Assembly (NCBI RefSeq): GCF_003073045.1
Contig: NC_037596.1
Coordinates: forward strand, 11,839,950-11,903,949
Direction: 5' to 3'
From: Pomacea canaliculata
Lineage: Eukaryota; Mollusca; Gastropoda; Architaenioglossa; Ampullariidae
DNA length: 64,000 nucleotides
Below are positions 24,194-36,255 of the stretch, one piece after another (the first letter of the stretch is position 1; each line of letters opens with the position of its first letter). The translations under genes were made by a program, and so were the position numbers. The notes under the pieces were generated by a model. The model was not told the DNA's origin. It saw nothing but the letters and a program-made list of their open reading frames with translations, and made no database searches.

Positions 24194-27100
24194 ATGTACC
24201 GAAAAGTCAAAAATTTATTAACTGCTGCATTTGTGTTGTTGTTTTCACACAAGATGCTATGGGCTCAGAAGGAAAAGTGTAAGTTTAAAAAATCGTTTTT
24301 CAATAACATTCATAACATTCTATTCAAATTCAATTCTACGAAAAATCTTGAAATTTGTTAGAAGAAGGAAGAAAATTCAAATTGTCAACTGGTTTTATTT
24401 TAAAATTGAAAACTCACTTTTGCTGCTCATAATCTGTTTGACACTCAGTGCTCATGTGACACTTTTCAGACATGTTTCTACTTGGTTATTAATCTGTTTG
24501 CCATGATTAATGACATTTGTTATTTGTAGTTGTCCACACTGCAATCGCAAATGATTTTCCAATGTTTCTCACTTCCACTACATTTCTGTTCCTAGCGCCA
24601 TCTTGGTTGCGCGCCTTCATTCACTGATCTCTGGAGCCGCTAACTCTCTGGGAAGTGTAGCTCGAACATTCTCTTTTTTTAACCCAAATATTTTTTCTTC
24701 TTTTCTTTGTCTCGTTAAATTTGTCTCTGTTGCAGGCGCAGAACTCGAGATCTACTCAACAAGTGCCGACAGTATATTTATCTCAGAAAACGACTTCATT
24801 AACTTGTCTTTTGGAACAAACGTGTCCGCCTGTACGCAAGCTGGATGTAGTCTTTAAAATAGTCGTCAAGACCCAATAGGTGCGGGTATTATTGAAGAGG
24901 ATGGCCGGGTGGAGTTGACGAAAGATAGATGTAATGTTACATCAGTCCAGCATGTCACGTGCACTGGTCACAATGGCGTGGCTGAGCTCTACAGACAGGT
25001 GAACACATCTCATGTAGCCATAGAACTGACAATGTGGTGGAAAGAAGACATTCGGTATAAGCTTCAACGGAAAAAACTTCAGCTTCATGTTTCTCGTAAG
25101 CACATATGAGCAGCCTCTTTAAATTTTACACACATACTTCAATTTCCATCAGTAGCATTCTCTAATATCAGATATTCCTCATCTTTTTCCCATATGCAGT
25201 TTTATCTTTTGTTAGGCATTGGTCTTAAAATCACTACCAAAGTCATAACATCAATAAGTTTTGTATAAGGACATTTTTTTTTGCAGTACGTGTACCTATC
25301 TATTACTTTTCCTCCTTAACTTTTCTGTATTTTTCTTGTTTCTTAATGTTTGTGAGAATCAGAAATATAAGAAAACGCAATCGCAACTGTCTTTAAAGCT
25401 GTATTATGACGAGTGCTGTATTTAGGCAACTTCTGTTGCACTCTGTGATGTGCATCTGGACCTCTAGTTATTATTTGCAGTATAGACTATTATGCATCAG
25501 TATGTAGTAGTATCTTTTTTCAGCAGACTTATCTGTGGAATACATGTATGAAAATATAGTGTAAATAAGAAAAAATAAAAATTGCTTTACCATGCATTTA
25601 CTTTTTCATAATACAAGAACTATGCTGTTTGTTATTGTTCTTATCTATTTCTGTGTTGTTTATTGAATGCTTCTCCAAAATATTTGTGGGCCTTTCTTTA
25701 ATTTAGTGACATTCTATTAACAGGCTCATCAACAGACTCTTTTCCGACTGATGAAATTTCTCCAGTCGGCGATATTCCCCGAACAAAGAGAGGAAATCAA
25801 ACGATAAATACAGCACAGGATTTTAATGGGCTAGGTGAGTAATTAATTAATTTAAACATTTGATGTATCACTTCTGTTGGTCAAAAAGAGCATGAACAAC
25901 TCTTCCTATCATGTGTTACTTCAATATCATTGGCATGATGTAGAGTTATACAGATGGTTTAAACATCATGGTGCAATTTGGTGATTTGGTTGGCGATTTG
26001 GACTTTTCTCCAACTTCCACAATTGGAAGGGAAAGAATAAAACCTGACCTAATGTTTTCAGCTCGCAGCTACAAAGTCATGATTAACATAGTTATAGTTA
26101 GGCATCTACCTTTCAGTGCAACAATAAGCTGAGAGATCTACAAACAGGTTCTACATCCTCCGTGTCCACACCTGTGGCCAGCGTGTCAAAGAGGACCTGG
26201 AGGTGGTCCAATGTTGGGGCCAGACCATACATGGGGGTCAGCACTGTCTTGTATTTGTCACACTGGACACACAAGGTGTTGATATGACAACAATTGCAGT
26301 TTAGTGACAAGAGACAGTGCTAACCTCTGTAAGGTCTGGAAGAACCGTCCTGACACTGCGACTAGAGTGGTTCAGAAACTGTGATGACGAGTCGTGATAT
26401 CTGCGTTTTAGCAAAAAAATAACTTCTGAGCTTGCTGCCCTGTCTTCAGAAGTTGTAACCAATTTGTTTACCTCGGCTTTTTTTACCCTGATCTGACAAC
26501 ATTTCTTGAGGTTAAAAAAAAACAAATGAAAAAAGGACCAAAAAGGCTGAGGACAGGAAAACCCACATTCAACTGATGCTTGATCTCCAGTCTAACCAAA
26601 TGGGTGAGTAGTTTTCATAGTCTAAATATACATATGCCTTTCCATGCATCAAAGCTACATTTTTTTCAGTTAATAAGACACCAAACCAATGGTGTAATAA
26701 TTTGTTGGCAACAAATTTATCTTGTTCAAACAGCTTTAATCCTATTGTTTCTGTTGTACATAAACGAAATTCTATGTTATATTTATGTTCAGTTTTCTTG
26801 TGGTTTTGCTAACCTTTTTTCGCTTTAGGGGTACAAACGATGCGATTGGTGAAATGGTGTGAGAGCTCACAATGTTGGGAGTGGAGACTGTGTGAGTAGT
26901 TCTGGGTATCTTTAAATCCAGAAAAACTTGAACATTAAAATTATTTTAATGCTTGAATATCAGTTCCGTGATGTTCAGTTGCCAATTCAGAGACATCTTT
27001 CGGGACGAAATCTCAAATAGTATTATTCTTTAACTTACAAACGTATATGGCTTTGTAAATTTTTCTTTGAATGAATATTCATGCATCAAGTTTGGTTAAA

Positions 27101-27513
27101 ATGTTTCATCAGGTTTTATACACTTTTCTTATTTCCATGAGATAAACGCAGATATATTCCTCCTCTTTATCTCATTTAATAAAAACAACTGCGCTGTATC
27201 ATGCTAATACACACTTTTTAAGAATAAACTTTTTCCTGTAATTATTTAATTCAGTGACAGGTTTCTACAGTTGTGATGGTTTGTTGATAGTAAAAGGAGA
27301 CAAAAATTAAGAAAAAAAGCAAGATTACAAAACGTTTTTGGTTTCAGTAACAAAAACAAAAACAAAAACAAAAAAAAACTCTCCAAAACATTGACTGTAA
27401 AACAACTAACCCAGACAACAGTTCGAATATTCCTGGTTATTTAGCATTTGTCTCTCCATCATTATGACCACGGTATTTGTCATTTGGTACAATGGGAAGA
27501 ACGCAAAGAGACG
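24194..27513 (+). pseudogene. gene 4: long-type Ig receptor copy, probably a pseudogene
   Basis: Signal-peptide exon 24194-24278 (MYRKVKNLLTAAFVLLF, phase 1). D1 Ig-like exon 24736-25095 aligns with D1 of gene 3 over its whole length: AELEIYS against AELTFHH, ISENDFINLSFGTNVS against VVENHFFHVTFWVNMS, and GVAELYRQVNTSHVAIE against GPAELNRTVNRSHVQIE. Stalk exon 25724-25834 carries a furin-like RTKR. A membrane-like segment (WLFSICLSIIMTTVFVIW) ends at a donor after 27513. The D1 frame is broken by one in-frame TAA at 24855, after which the frame continues intact. The frame upstream of the membrane segment also contains stops in an A-rich stretch. The second Ig exon was not found. A recently disabled copy is the simplest reading; an assembly error at the TAA cannot be excluded. 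Confidence 0.65.
26113..26600. pseudogene. unidentified coding-like fragment inside gene 4
   Basis: On the minus strand, 26525-26301 and 26310-26113 are open in two frames and read like soluble protein (CDKYKTVLTPMYGLAPTLDH, then FDTLATGVDTEDVEPVC). On the plus strand, the stretch before a gtgagt donor near 26603 also reads plausibly (KKAEDRKTHIQLMLDLQSNQ). The frame shift suggests a decayed gene or retrocopy piece inserted in the intron. Strand and family are unresolved. Confidence 0.3.
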
Positions 27514-28328
27514 GTAAGTGAAAGTTTACAACTTTTTGACATTTTTTATTTGTTGGTCTAAACACATGTTTATTTAGATATCATTTATACTGAACTACTA
27601 AAGCTATCCATTTGTTAAAATCAGTCAACAAACATATATGCTTCTCTTTTGCCTGTACACACCTCTTTTGAAGAGGGGAGATAATTTACAGTATATACAT
27701 TAAAGTTTAGTGTTTCAACATTGCTTGTAGAGATCATTGCATATACAAAGTGTCTACACACATGCTAAACACATAGTGGCATTTGGAGAGGGCAACATTG
27801 TAGTCTATGTTGAAAACTGGGGAATACATTCACTGAACATAGTTATTTAAGCACACAAAATATTATGAAATTGACAAATAACAAACATTATTAATGCCAG
27901 GTGTTAATTAGAAGTCCGCTAAGTTACAAGGCAAGTGCTCACTTACAAAACAAAGTGATACATTTTAAAATAATGCTTGGCTTGATAAAAAAAGTAATTC
28001 CTACATCTAACACCATGCCCTTCGCACACACGCATACACATCTTTCACTCACTATTCAGCAGTTGAAATGATAAAGGAAATGATTTTCTGTGTGTATACT
28101 TCATTTTGGCATAGCATAAAGTTTGCACTGATCATTTAATAAACAAAAAGCAGCGACATATGACACATTGACTAAATGCCCAACATTTTTGACACTATAT
28201 ATATAATACACATAAATCCCAAATTCCTCTGATCAGCCCTACACCCGTTTAGACAAACATGCATACTCTGTAGTCCTTTAACACAGTCCAGGGTCCTGAC
28301 TGATGTGTTCGTTGAAGTCAGTTGAGGA

Positions 28329-28692
28329 TTGTTTCGTAGTCGGCGTCGTAGTCAGCTCAACAGGAGCTCAACTGAAGAAAGAACCAGTGAACATGGGACT
28401 AACCCAAGCTTCCCTCCTCCCGAGTCTCGCCCTCTTGGCTTAATGTCCAGTCTCGATGTACAGATGAAGTACGCTCTGATGTCGTGCCGAGAAGTGTCCT
28501 GCTGGTCCTCAGTTCCTACTTCGCACATTTCGACACATACACCGAGGGATGCCAATGGTCACTCACTCACCAGCCAATCAAGTAGTCAGCATCGACAAGA
28601 CAACGACATCCTATCGAAGTTCCACCCCACCTGTAGTGACGTGGACAGGTGTAGACAGGTGACTAACGCCCACCCCCGTCAACCTGGCGGAC
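28329..28692 (+). other. GC-rich open frame with a strong donor, possible exon
   Basis: The frame is open for about 120 codons (28329-28706) in a patch clearly richer in GC than its surroundings. It reaches a consensus donor (GGACAG/gtgagt) after 28692. It is rich in Ser, Thr, Pro and Arg and has no domain. It could be a tail exon of gene 4, a promoter-associated CpG-rich patch, or an unrelated insertion. The minus strand is also open over part of it (28352-28555). Confidence 0.25.
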
Positions 28693-29502
28693 AGGTGAGT
28701 CCCTGAGGTGTCACTTCCTTCATAGAGGCAAGCTGGTCGCGCTTGGCTGCTGTAACCACTTATGACTGTCTCCCATTTATAACACCTTTGTAGGAACCTC
28801 ATATTACATATCTACACTGGCACATACCCCTCCCTTTTCTACATGATGGGCTTGAGGCATCAGGATTGTAAACACTTCACCCTAGACACCATAAATTGTT
28901 ACTTCCCCAGTAAAGTTATCACGTGACAACCAGGGAACATTCTAACACAACTTTCTATAAATATTTACAATTTGTGTAAACATTCATCCCGCAATAAGTC
29001 AATACTGTCTAGGGTGTAAGAAATGACTCTTAGAACGAATTTGCCCTGTGGTGTGTCACGTGGTTCACGAGTGCACAAGTTAGTGCTTTGCCTAAGATCT
29101 TTTCAGGAAACTTCTTTACCCATAATGGGGTCAAATGTCTGATGTCTACAGTAAAGTGCAGATTCAGCATAACAGTTATTACTGTGTGGTGAGGTTGTAT
29201 AATGTTTCACTTTGTCACACTGCAGACGAACCCGAGGCTGAAGCTCCAGGAAACCACAGCTGTCTGAGCTGTAATATAAAAAAACATTTCATTTGCTGTC
29301 TTTATTTATGCAAACAAAATAATTATTATTGTATAATAATAATAAAAATTGTTAAGAAAAGGGAAGAAGGGTAGACTGTCAGTCACTAAGCAGACTTATA
29401 TCTCCAAATTTTATGTCTTATTTTTATTTCTCTGTGTTTTACAGAGGAGGTCATGTACCTGCTTTACACATGTCCATTTTCTGTGGCTCATTCTTCTCCG
29501 AC

Positions 29503-32500
29503 TCATTCAAACATGTTGTCGTTTCTTGGTGTGTCTTTCCTACAGAGCCGGATGTGGGATTGTTGACTGCAGGCTTTCTGCACCTGATTAAATGATGAGA
29601 TACTTAAAGTTTGACATTTGAAGCAGTATGAGTGAAACTAAAGGAGAGAAATGTGTATCTGGGAAAAGCCATGGGTACTTCTCAATGTGTGGGTTATAGT
29701 TTAGGGTAGGCTCTTTGTATAACTGATGCATTATATCATCTGTGTTTGAAGTTGTCTACAACTCTACATTACACTCGCAGACCAACACTTGTTTGAGATG
29801 AAACTATTTAAGGACAAACCATTTGAAGATAATTTCAAAATATTTTATACAGTATAATCTCAGAAATGGAGACTACCACTCACATTTTTATCCAAACGAG
29901 AATACCAACACCAACGATTAAAAGTATCACAAAGCCTCCAATAACAGCGCCGACAACACCAGCGACAATAGTGTTGTCCTTTGCTTCATTGACTGTGTCT
30001 GCAAGTACAACATCATGTAAGAACCAATCTCATCATAAGGTGAAGTGGGTTCAAGCATCAACCTTAGTCTAAGGGATGCAAACTGCTTTTGTAACTGCTG
30101 AGTGAAGCTCATTTTAAAATATTTTTTTCAAATTCTGGATAAATATCCCTTCTGATCTCGAGATCAATGCCTTTAATTATCGATTATCACCAGGATCAGA
30201 AGAGATCAATAAGGGTTAGGCTGTGCATGGATAATTTATACTGTGACCACCTCAGACAATGGACAGCTGGGTCCACATGCTACTTGGGTACATCTGTGTA
30301 CAAACATGACCAGGAATTTGATGTCTGTGTATGAGATTTTTGTAGCCCCTTCCTTAAACCAAAACAGCAGCAACAACCAAAAAAAAAAAAAAAAAAACAA
30401 AAAAAAAAAAAAAAAAACAAAACAAAAAGAAAAACAACAACAATCCACCCACCCCAAAAGAACAAAAACAAACAGAAATTGTGTATTTTCATAGATTTAG
30501 CAATGAACTTTACAAAGAAGTTTGCACCGAACTTTACACAGTTATTAGAAAAATATTTCGTACCTGACAAGATACTGACCTGCTGTTAATAACTAATTTA
30601 GTATTTTTCTCAATCTTGTTATCGTTTGCTAAGCTGACTTGAAATGAACCCTTTTAGGGTAATAAACTAAATTAATTTTAAAATTGAATTGAAATTAAAA
30701 TAGTAACAAATCAAAATAATAGAAACCTTCACTCAGAATTACCGCTCTTGAGTTTCTGTATCATCTGGTTCAAAAACATTAAAAACCAGAACTTGATATG
30801 TAAGCAAAGCTTTTTTGTGTGTATTTGTGAATATAAGAATATGTGTACATGTGAGAATGTGTGCATGTGTGACGGTTGGGGTCAGGGAGAGGTGATCCAG
30901 AACGTCGCCGCTAGGAACACGTCAGCCACTGACCCCTTGACCTATTGTAGTGTCTGCCTTCATGCTGTTTATCAATGCAAGACTATGTTTTAATGTTTGC
31001 TTTCATCTATACCCTTGTTACACTGTCAAAATATCTCACTAACTTAGTACGTACCTTTAACAGTTGTGATGCTAACTGGAGAGTTCAGGTCAGAGGCAGT
31101 GAGTCGGTCTGTTATAGTAATAACAGCATTAGAAATGATACTATGATAGGTATTCATTTTTTACGAGTATGTGTCAGCGTGCATGTGCATGTGTGAGGGT
31201 AAAGGTCAGGGAGAGGTGATCCAGAACGTCGCCGCTAGGAACACGTCAACCACTGACCCTTGACCTATTGTAGTGTCTGCCATCATGTTGTTTGTGTTTA
31301 TGTGCATCTTTCTTTCTCACTCTCTTTTCCTCACTTTTTCTCGTTGTCACAAATGTGTGTGTATCTATTAATATATCCAGAAAATTAAATTATAGTTCAA
31401 AGCTTTTTAAAAATATGCTACATCATATTTTAAAAGCTTTAACATCTGAAAATAAATCATATGAAATATTAAAATATTTTTATGTATGAATACAAAGCGT
31501 GACAAAATGTCTCACAAAAGTAATCTTACTTGGTAGGCTGAAGAATGTACCATCGTAATTTTAATTGTAATGATAATAACATATAATTAGTGCTAGGAGG
31601 CTATATAGTATTTGCTATCATCTGGTCAAAGAAGATCCCCAAGCATAACAAGAACTCACACTTTGAGATATCGCAGCGGATGGGTTGCTGATTTGCTGCA
31701 TCAACCTCGAATTCCCCAGACGACAGACAGTGTGCACCCTGATTTATTGAGACAGTGAAATACCTGGGTGGAAGAAGTTCACAAGTGTAGCCATCCACAG
31801 GGTCGCAGCGAAAATCCCCGGACTGCCAATCGCACTGTGCGATCACTTCTGGAACCAAGGACCCGCATTATTGTTCCTCTAGACCAAAGGGACACTGATC
31901 TGCTGTTCATGTCGACTAGAGCCACACAGTATCAAAGTTTCATTTTGCAGGCCTCTAAGGTCCATGTCTACCTTCTCTCTTTTGTTTTTGTTTTTTTCTC
32001 TGTCACCTTCTCGATGTTCATTGAGAAAGTGAAACAACAAACGTGTGTACGACACTTGTTGGTCTTAGATAACTGCTGATTTCATCATGATGCAAAATAA
32101 ATGAATGTGCTTATATCATGTAATGTTGAGTATGCGGGATTTTACCTTCTTCCTGTTCTTGTCCTCTGTAGGCAACAAAAAGTTCACTTTTCTCGAGTAC
32201 CACCTTTTCTTCAACCGTACAGTTCACCCTCCTTAGACACTGACCATCAAACTCAGCTTTGCACTTTTCTGTCGTACTTTCTGCAAGAAATTCTGAGCAG
32301 ATTCTAAATGCCATTTTCTACCTGTTTCATTAACATACAAAGTTTAAAAAACTTTAAACTTACACATACTGAAATATTATTTATTTCATTTGCAATGACA
32401 TGTTTACAAGAAAATCATCTTGTCACCCTCTTTATGGGAGGAAATAATTTGAAAAAGTTTCATTGTGAAGCCTTCCACAAATATGTTAGTGAACTGAAGC

Positions 32501-32924
32501 TGTTTCCGACTGCAAATGCAAACTTAAGTACAGATTGAAGCTATTTAGCTTTTTTTTCGAAACTATACCTTGGGAAAGAAGACTTGGTAAGAACAGGGAC
32601 AAGACAAATATTGCTATTAACATCTTCTGAGTCCGCAGCTGAAAAACGCAAGAATATAATAAAATTTGACACATTATCTACTAAATATCTACTAATAAAT
32701 TATTTTTGAAAGTGTGTGTGATTAAACCTTCTCTTTAAAATATACTAATACGCCAATACCTTAAACTCAAGCATCGAAAATCGTGTAAAATCATGTTTAA
32801 AAGTATTATCCATTGAAAATAATTGAGACATTGTATTTCTTTGCATAGACTACACTCGCAATATTGTGATTAGTATAAATTAATTAAAACTTACGTGAAT
32901 TTCTTTCACTAGCATTTTCATCAT
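29503..32924 (-). CDS. gene 5: compact single-pass receptor-like membrane protein, complete
   Basis: Seven coding exons on the minus strand join in frame to 209 aa: 32924-32895, 32638-32569, 32280-32146, 31848-31660, 31108-31055, 29998-29884, 29539-29503. The upstream Met gives MMKMLVKEIHLRTQ before MLIAIFVLSLFLPSLLSQG; the inner Met at 32623 gives a cleaner signal peptide and would serve either first exon. The ectodomain has two Cys-bearing exons. The second contains FRCDPVDGYTC, matching YKCNPAYGYTC of gene 1, and WQSGDF. Then come a Ser/Thr stalk exon, a Gly/Val/Ile-rich membrane segment (VAGVVGAVIGGFVILLIVGV) and a very short tail, KDTPRNDNMFE. The last exon is the least certain. Genes 1 and 5 have the same exon plan and phases. 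No charged residue lies in the membrane core, so pairing with a DAP12-like adaptor is not indicated. Fold and ligand unknown. Confidence 0.7.
30380..30430. repeat. A-rich low-complexity tract
   Basis: Runs of A broken by single C in a gene 5 intron. Lys-rich and Phe-rich open frames across it are artefacts. Confidence 0.9.
30858..30970. repeat. short dispersed repeat, copy A
   Basis: About 110 bp nearly identical to 31181-31293 in the same orientation. The core GTGATCCAGAACGTCGCCGC is shared exactly. It lies in a gene 5 intron. Confidence 0.85.
31181..31293. repeat. short dispersed repeat, copy B
   Basis: Second copy, offset about 324 bp from copy A. The stalk exon of gene 5 (31055-31108) lies between the two. 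The sequences beyond the repeats differ, so this is not a simple tandem duplication of the whole interval. Confidence 0.85.
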
Positions 32925-33504
32925 GGACGTTTATTCAAAGTGTGATTTTTGAAAAAAATTGAAACCTCTTCTTTTTGACCAACCCTAGAAAAACGTTGCG
33001 AGAAAATAAGCTTGAAAACCTTGATTTTCTCGGCTGTTGTTAATGTGGAGATACAAGCTGCAAGAAATATAAAAAAATAATAAATAAAAATAATTTTACA
33101 ACGCAACGCCCCAGAAAGAACTGCGACCACAAAACAGAAAACAAAATTTATAACAAGTCATGCTCTATGAAAATTGGCTTGAGCTTGTGTGACTAAGCTC
33201 TCTGTTATCTGGTACTGAAGTCGTCTACGAAAAAAGGCCTAAGCTTTTCTTACCTGAGGTCACATCTGATATTTCTTAAAACAGGTCGAAGGGACAATAA
33301 AAATAGGCCTAAGCTTCTCTTACCTGAGCTATCACGGATACATAGATATACATTCATCTTTCATTCATTTACGTCATCTATACATTCACATACAATTCGT
33401 TAAAACTACAAGGAAGCAAACTATTTCAATCGTAATGAACTACAATATCTGTTTTATAAAACAGTTATCATGTACAAAGGTTTCTTTCAGACTATCCCGC
33501 CATT
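32711..33504. repeat. 0.8-kb tandem duplication, unit 1 (carries first exon of gene 5)
   Basis: Unit of about 794 bp that repeats at 33505-34300. Shared landmarks include ATTATCCATTGAAAA, the block from GACTACACTCGCAATATTG to the TTACGTGAATTTCTT donor, CAACGCAACGCCCCAGAAAG and several GGCCTAAGCTT motifs. It contains the 5' exon 33057-32895 of gene 5. Confidence 0.85.
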
Positions 33505-34300
33505 AGTGTGTATGATTAAACCGTTTCTTTCTCTTTAAAATAAAGAAATAAGCCAATACCTATAACACAAGCAAAGATAATTATGTATGCTGTTTGGAAA
33601 TATTATCCATTGAAAAAAATTGAGACAATTTATTTCTTTGGATAGACTACACTCGCAATATTGTGATTAGTATAAATTAATTACAACTTACGTGAATTTC
33701 TTGAACAAGCTTTTTATCACAGCCAATTCGTGATTTTTAGAAAACAAAATTGGAACATCTCCTTTTTTGACCAGCCATAGAAGGACTTCGCGAGAGAATA
33801 AGCTTAACAACCTTGTTTTTCGTGGCTGTTGGTATGTCTGGAGATGAGAGATACAAGCTGCAGGAAATCATAAAATAATGTTACAACGCAACGCCCCAGA
33901 AAGAACTGTGAGTCTGTGACCACAAAACTGAAAGCAAACCAGGTCCTGCTCTATGAAAATGGGCCTAGGCTTCTTTTACTATCCTCTCTATTATTCTGAA
34001 GTCATCTACGAAAAAAAGCCTAAGCTTTTCTTATCTGAGCTCGCTTATGTAATATCTAAACATATCCATGGCACATGGCCAATAGGCCTAAGCTTCTCGT
34101 CCCTGACCTGTAAGCGAATACATAGATATACATTCATCTATCTATGATTCATCTGTCATTTAAACATTCACATACACTTCGTTACAAACAACAACGATGC
34201 AAACTCTTGTAATCGTAAATTAATTAAGTAGAAGAGCTTTTTTACAAATACTGTTATCATGCTTAAAGATTTCTTTAAGACTCTTCTGCCCCTACATTAA
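33505..34300. repeat. 0.8-kb tandem duplication, unit 2
   Basis: Second unit with the same landmarks in the same order, diverged by scattered substitutions and small indels. The right boundary is approximate. The exon and its splice sites are conserved (see the next entry). Confidence 0.85.
33692..33857 (-). promoter_or_regulatory. alternative 5' exon of gene 5 (tandem copy)
   Basis: Copy of the 33057-32895 exon, with acceptor TGCAG/CTTGTATCTC and donor GAAATTCAC/gtaagt both preserved. In this copy no in-frame Met precedes the splice to 32638 and an in-frame stop lies upstream. A transcript using it would start at the inner Met (32623). This implies two alternative leaders and possibly two promoters for one receptor. 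Confidence 0.5.
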
Positions 34301-36255
34301 AATACAAATGTCTGTTTAGAAAAAATTTTTGGTTAGACCTAAGGCGTTTTATGTTATGTTGTAATAAAGTTTTATAGTAAATGTATATGTGTTGATAGTC
34401 CTCACTGTTCAGAAGAAAGCATAAGAGAAAGGGATTTAAGCCACCGTTCAAGTTTTTAAAACTTGTTCTTTATTTATCATATTCTATGCAGTCTGATCAT
34501 TCTTACTGACAGCCTTCAAAGAAATATAAGAATACCTCATTGCAGTGTACTTCAGATACCCTGTTCACTTAACATTCACACACACATGAAGAGACAGACA
34601 AAGTCAATGAAGTAAAACAAACTTTAACGCCTTTAAGTCTTTTAATCCAGTGTCATAACAACAGGGTAGTCTGTACTTGAAAGTCCTTACACCGACATCC
34701 AGACACCATGCATCTTCTACACCACATCCATACCCGTACACACACCTACACACATACTCACATCATCATCATCATCATCATCACCACCATCTAATATTCA
34801 TCATCATTAGGGAAATAACATAACTTAAAATTATTTTATAATCAATAGGCCATCAATTATTAATTGATTACAATGATTACAGGTGATTACAATTACAATA
34901 ACCATGGTTATAGATACACAAGACAAAAAACTGCGAAACTAACTTAAAAGCAAAACAATAGCTTAAATAACATGGTCAGGGCAGTAAACATGCACAGGTA
35001 GTTTAAATTGACCCTGCCCCCCACCCCCTTGTAAGGTAAAATAAAATAATTGAGATTAAAATAGGTTTACATTGCTAGTACACGTAACACGATATACAAC
35101 AATAGCAACAGCATCGATAGTAATTGTAAGCACCCTACATAACGATTTATGTTACAGTCTCAACACAAGTCGTTTTGCTTATCAGTACAAACAGTGGACT
35201 AGTAAATAACAGTTTAGAATACTGTAGCATTATAGCTTGCTCATAAAGTAAGCGTAAATGGTAAGACAAAATTATGTTAACGCTTAATGTTACATAAATA
35301 ACTCATTAATGTTAACAATGTTTGACTAGCTCTGTATATTCAAACAAAAAGTAAAATTGCAAAAGTATATATACATATAAGCAAAAGTATATAATGTCCC
35401 TGTTAAAAACAAATTCTCATATCCCCAAGCGCACATACGATTAAGATAAACATTTTTTTTTCACTTTTACTTTGCATTTAAGTAGTTCTTCTTTTATTCA
35501 CCTCGTTCACATTTGTCTAGTTTAAAAAAAAATTGTTTGTCCGTATTGCATAAGTACCCATACACATACTCTTAACACACATGCACGCTGGACACTATAG
35601 CAACACAGAATAATGCGAGTTTGTAATCTTGCATTACCTAGACCTTATATCATTAATATCTAATATCATTAGAGACCTTTACATCAGCGAGTCCAACGTC
35701 AACAGCAATATTAACAAGTAGAAGACATCAAGCTTGTTGACACTACGATATTGAAGTAAATAAATATGGCAAAGTAACAAATGTTGACATCAAGAGAAAA
35801 TCGACTACAGAGTAAAGAGACTGAGTGCTTAACACCTGATGTTATTTACTAAACAGTACAGATGGTTGCAGATGAAGAGTATATTCACACTTAAACTATG
35901 TACACATGTAATTTATGAGATATTGTCTTTTTGTAACAAGTTGAATAAAGATGAGAATCATGGTTCATCGCCTGTAATGTACACATGTCCTTTCCAGTCC
36001 TCCATTACTGACAGACCATGAGATACCTACTGGTGTTTCCTGTGTGTTGTGCATTCTATGATGATTGCTTTATTTGTGTGGCTTCTCTGGGCAGATGGAT
36101 GTATTCTTAAAATGTTTGTTAATTCATTTGCATATGTTTATTTTTATGTTGGTATATTGTAAAATATTGCTTGTTTGTTAATCATACTTATATTGTTATG
36201 TATCTGTGAAAAATCACGTATCCCTTATGTCTCCTCGTAGTCTGGATACCCTATA
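34301..36255. other. intergenic region upstream of gene 5
   Basis: About 2 kb of AT-rich sequence without a supported gene, with CA and ATC repeats at 34734-34810. Confidence 0.4.
34734..34810. repeat. CA and ATC microsatellites
   Basis: Short CA-rich runs followed by about eight ATC units and imperfect ATC/ACC repeats. Confidence 0.8.

Noticed and set aside
29226-29374. Plus exon candidate EPEAEAPGNHSC as a gene 4 tail
   Set aside because: Acceptor is present, but the frame runs on into low-complexity sequence and no linking exon in the right phase was found.
30236-30570. Phe-rich and Lys-rich ORFs on both strands
   Set aside because: Artefacts of the A-rich tract at 30380-30430.
31292-31489. 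Hydrophobic plus ORF resembling a signal peptide
   Set aside because: Built from CT-rich low-complexity sequence, with no following exon.
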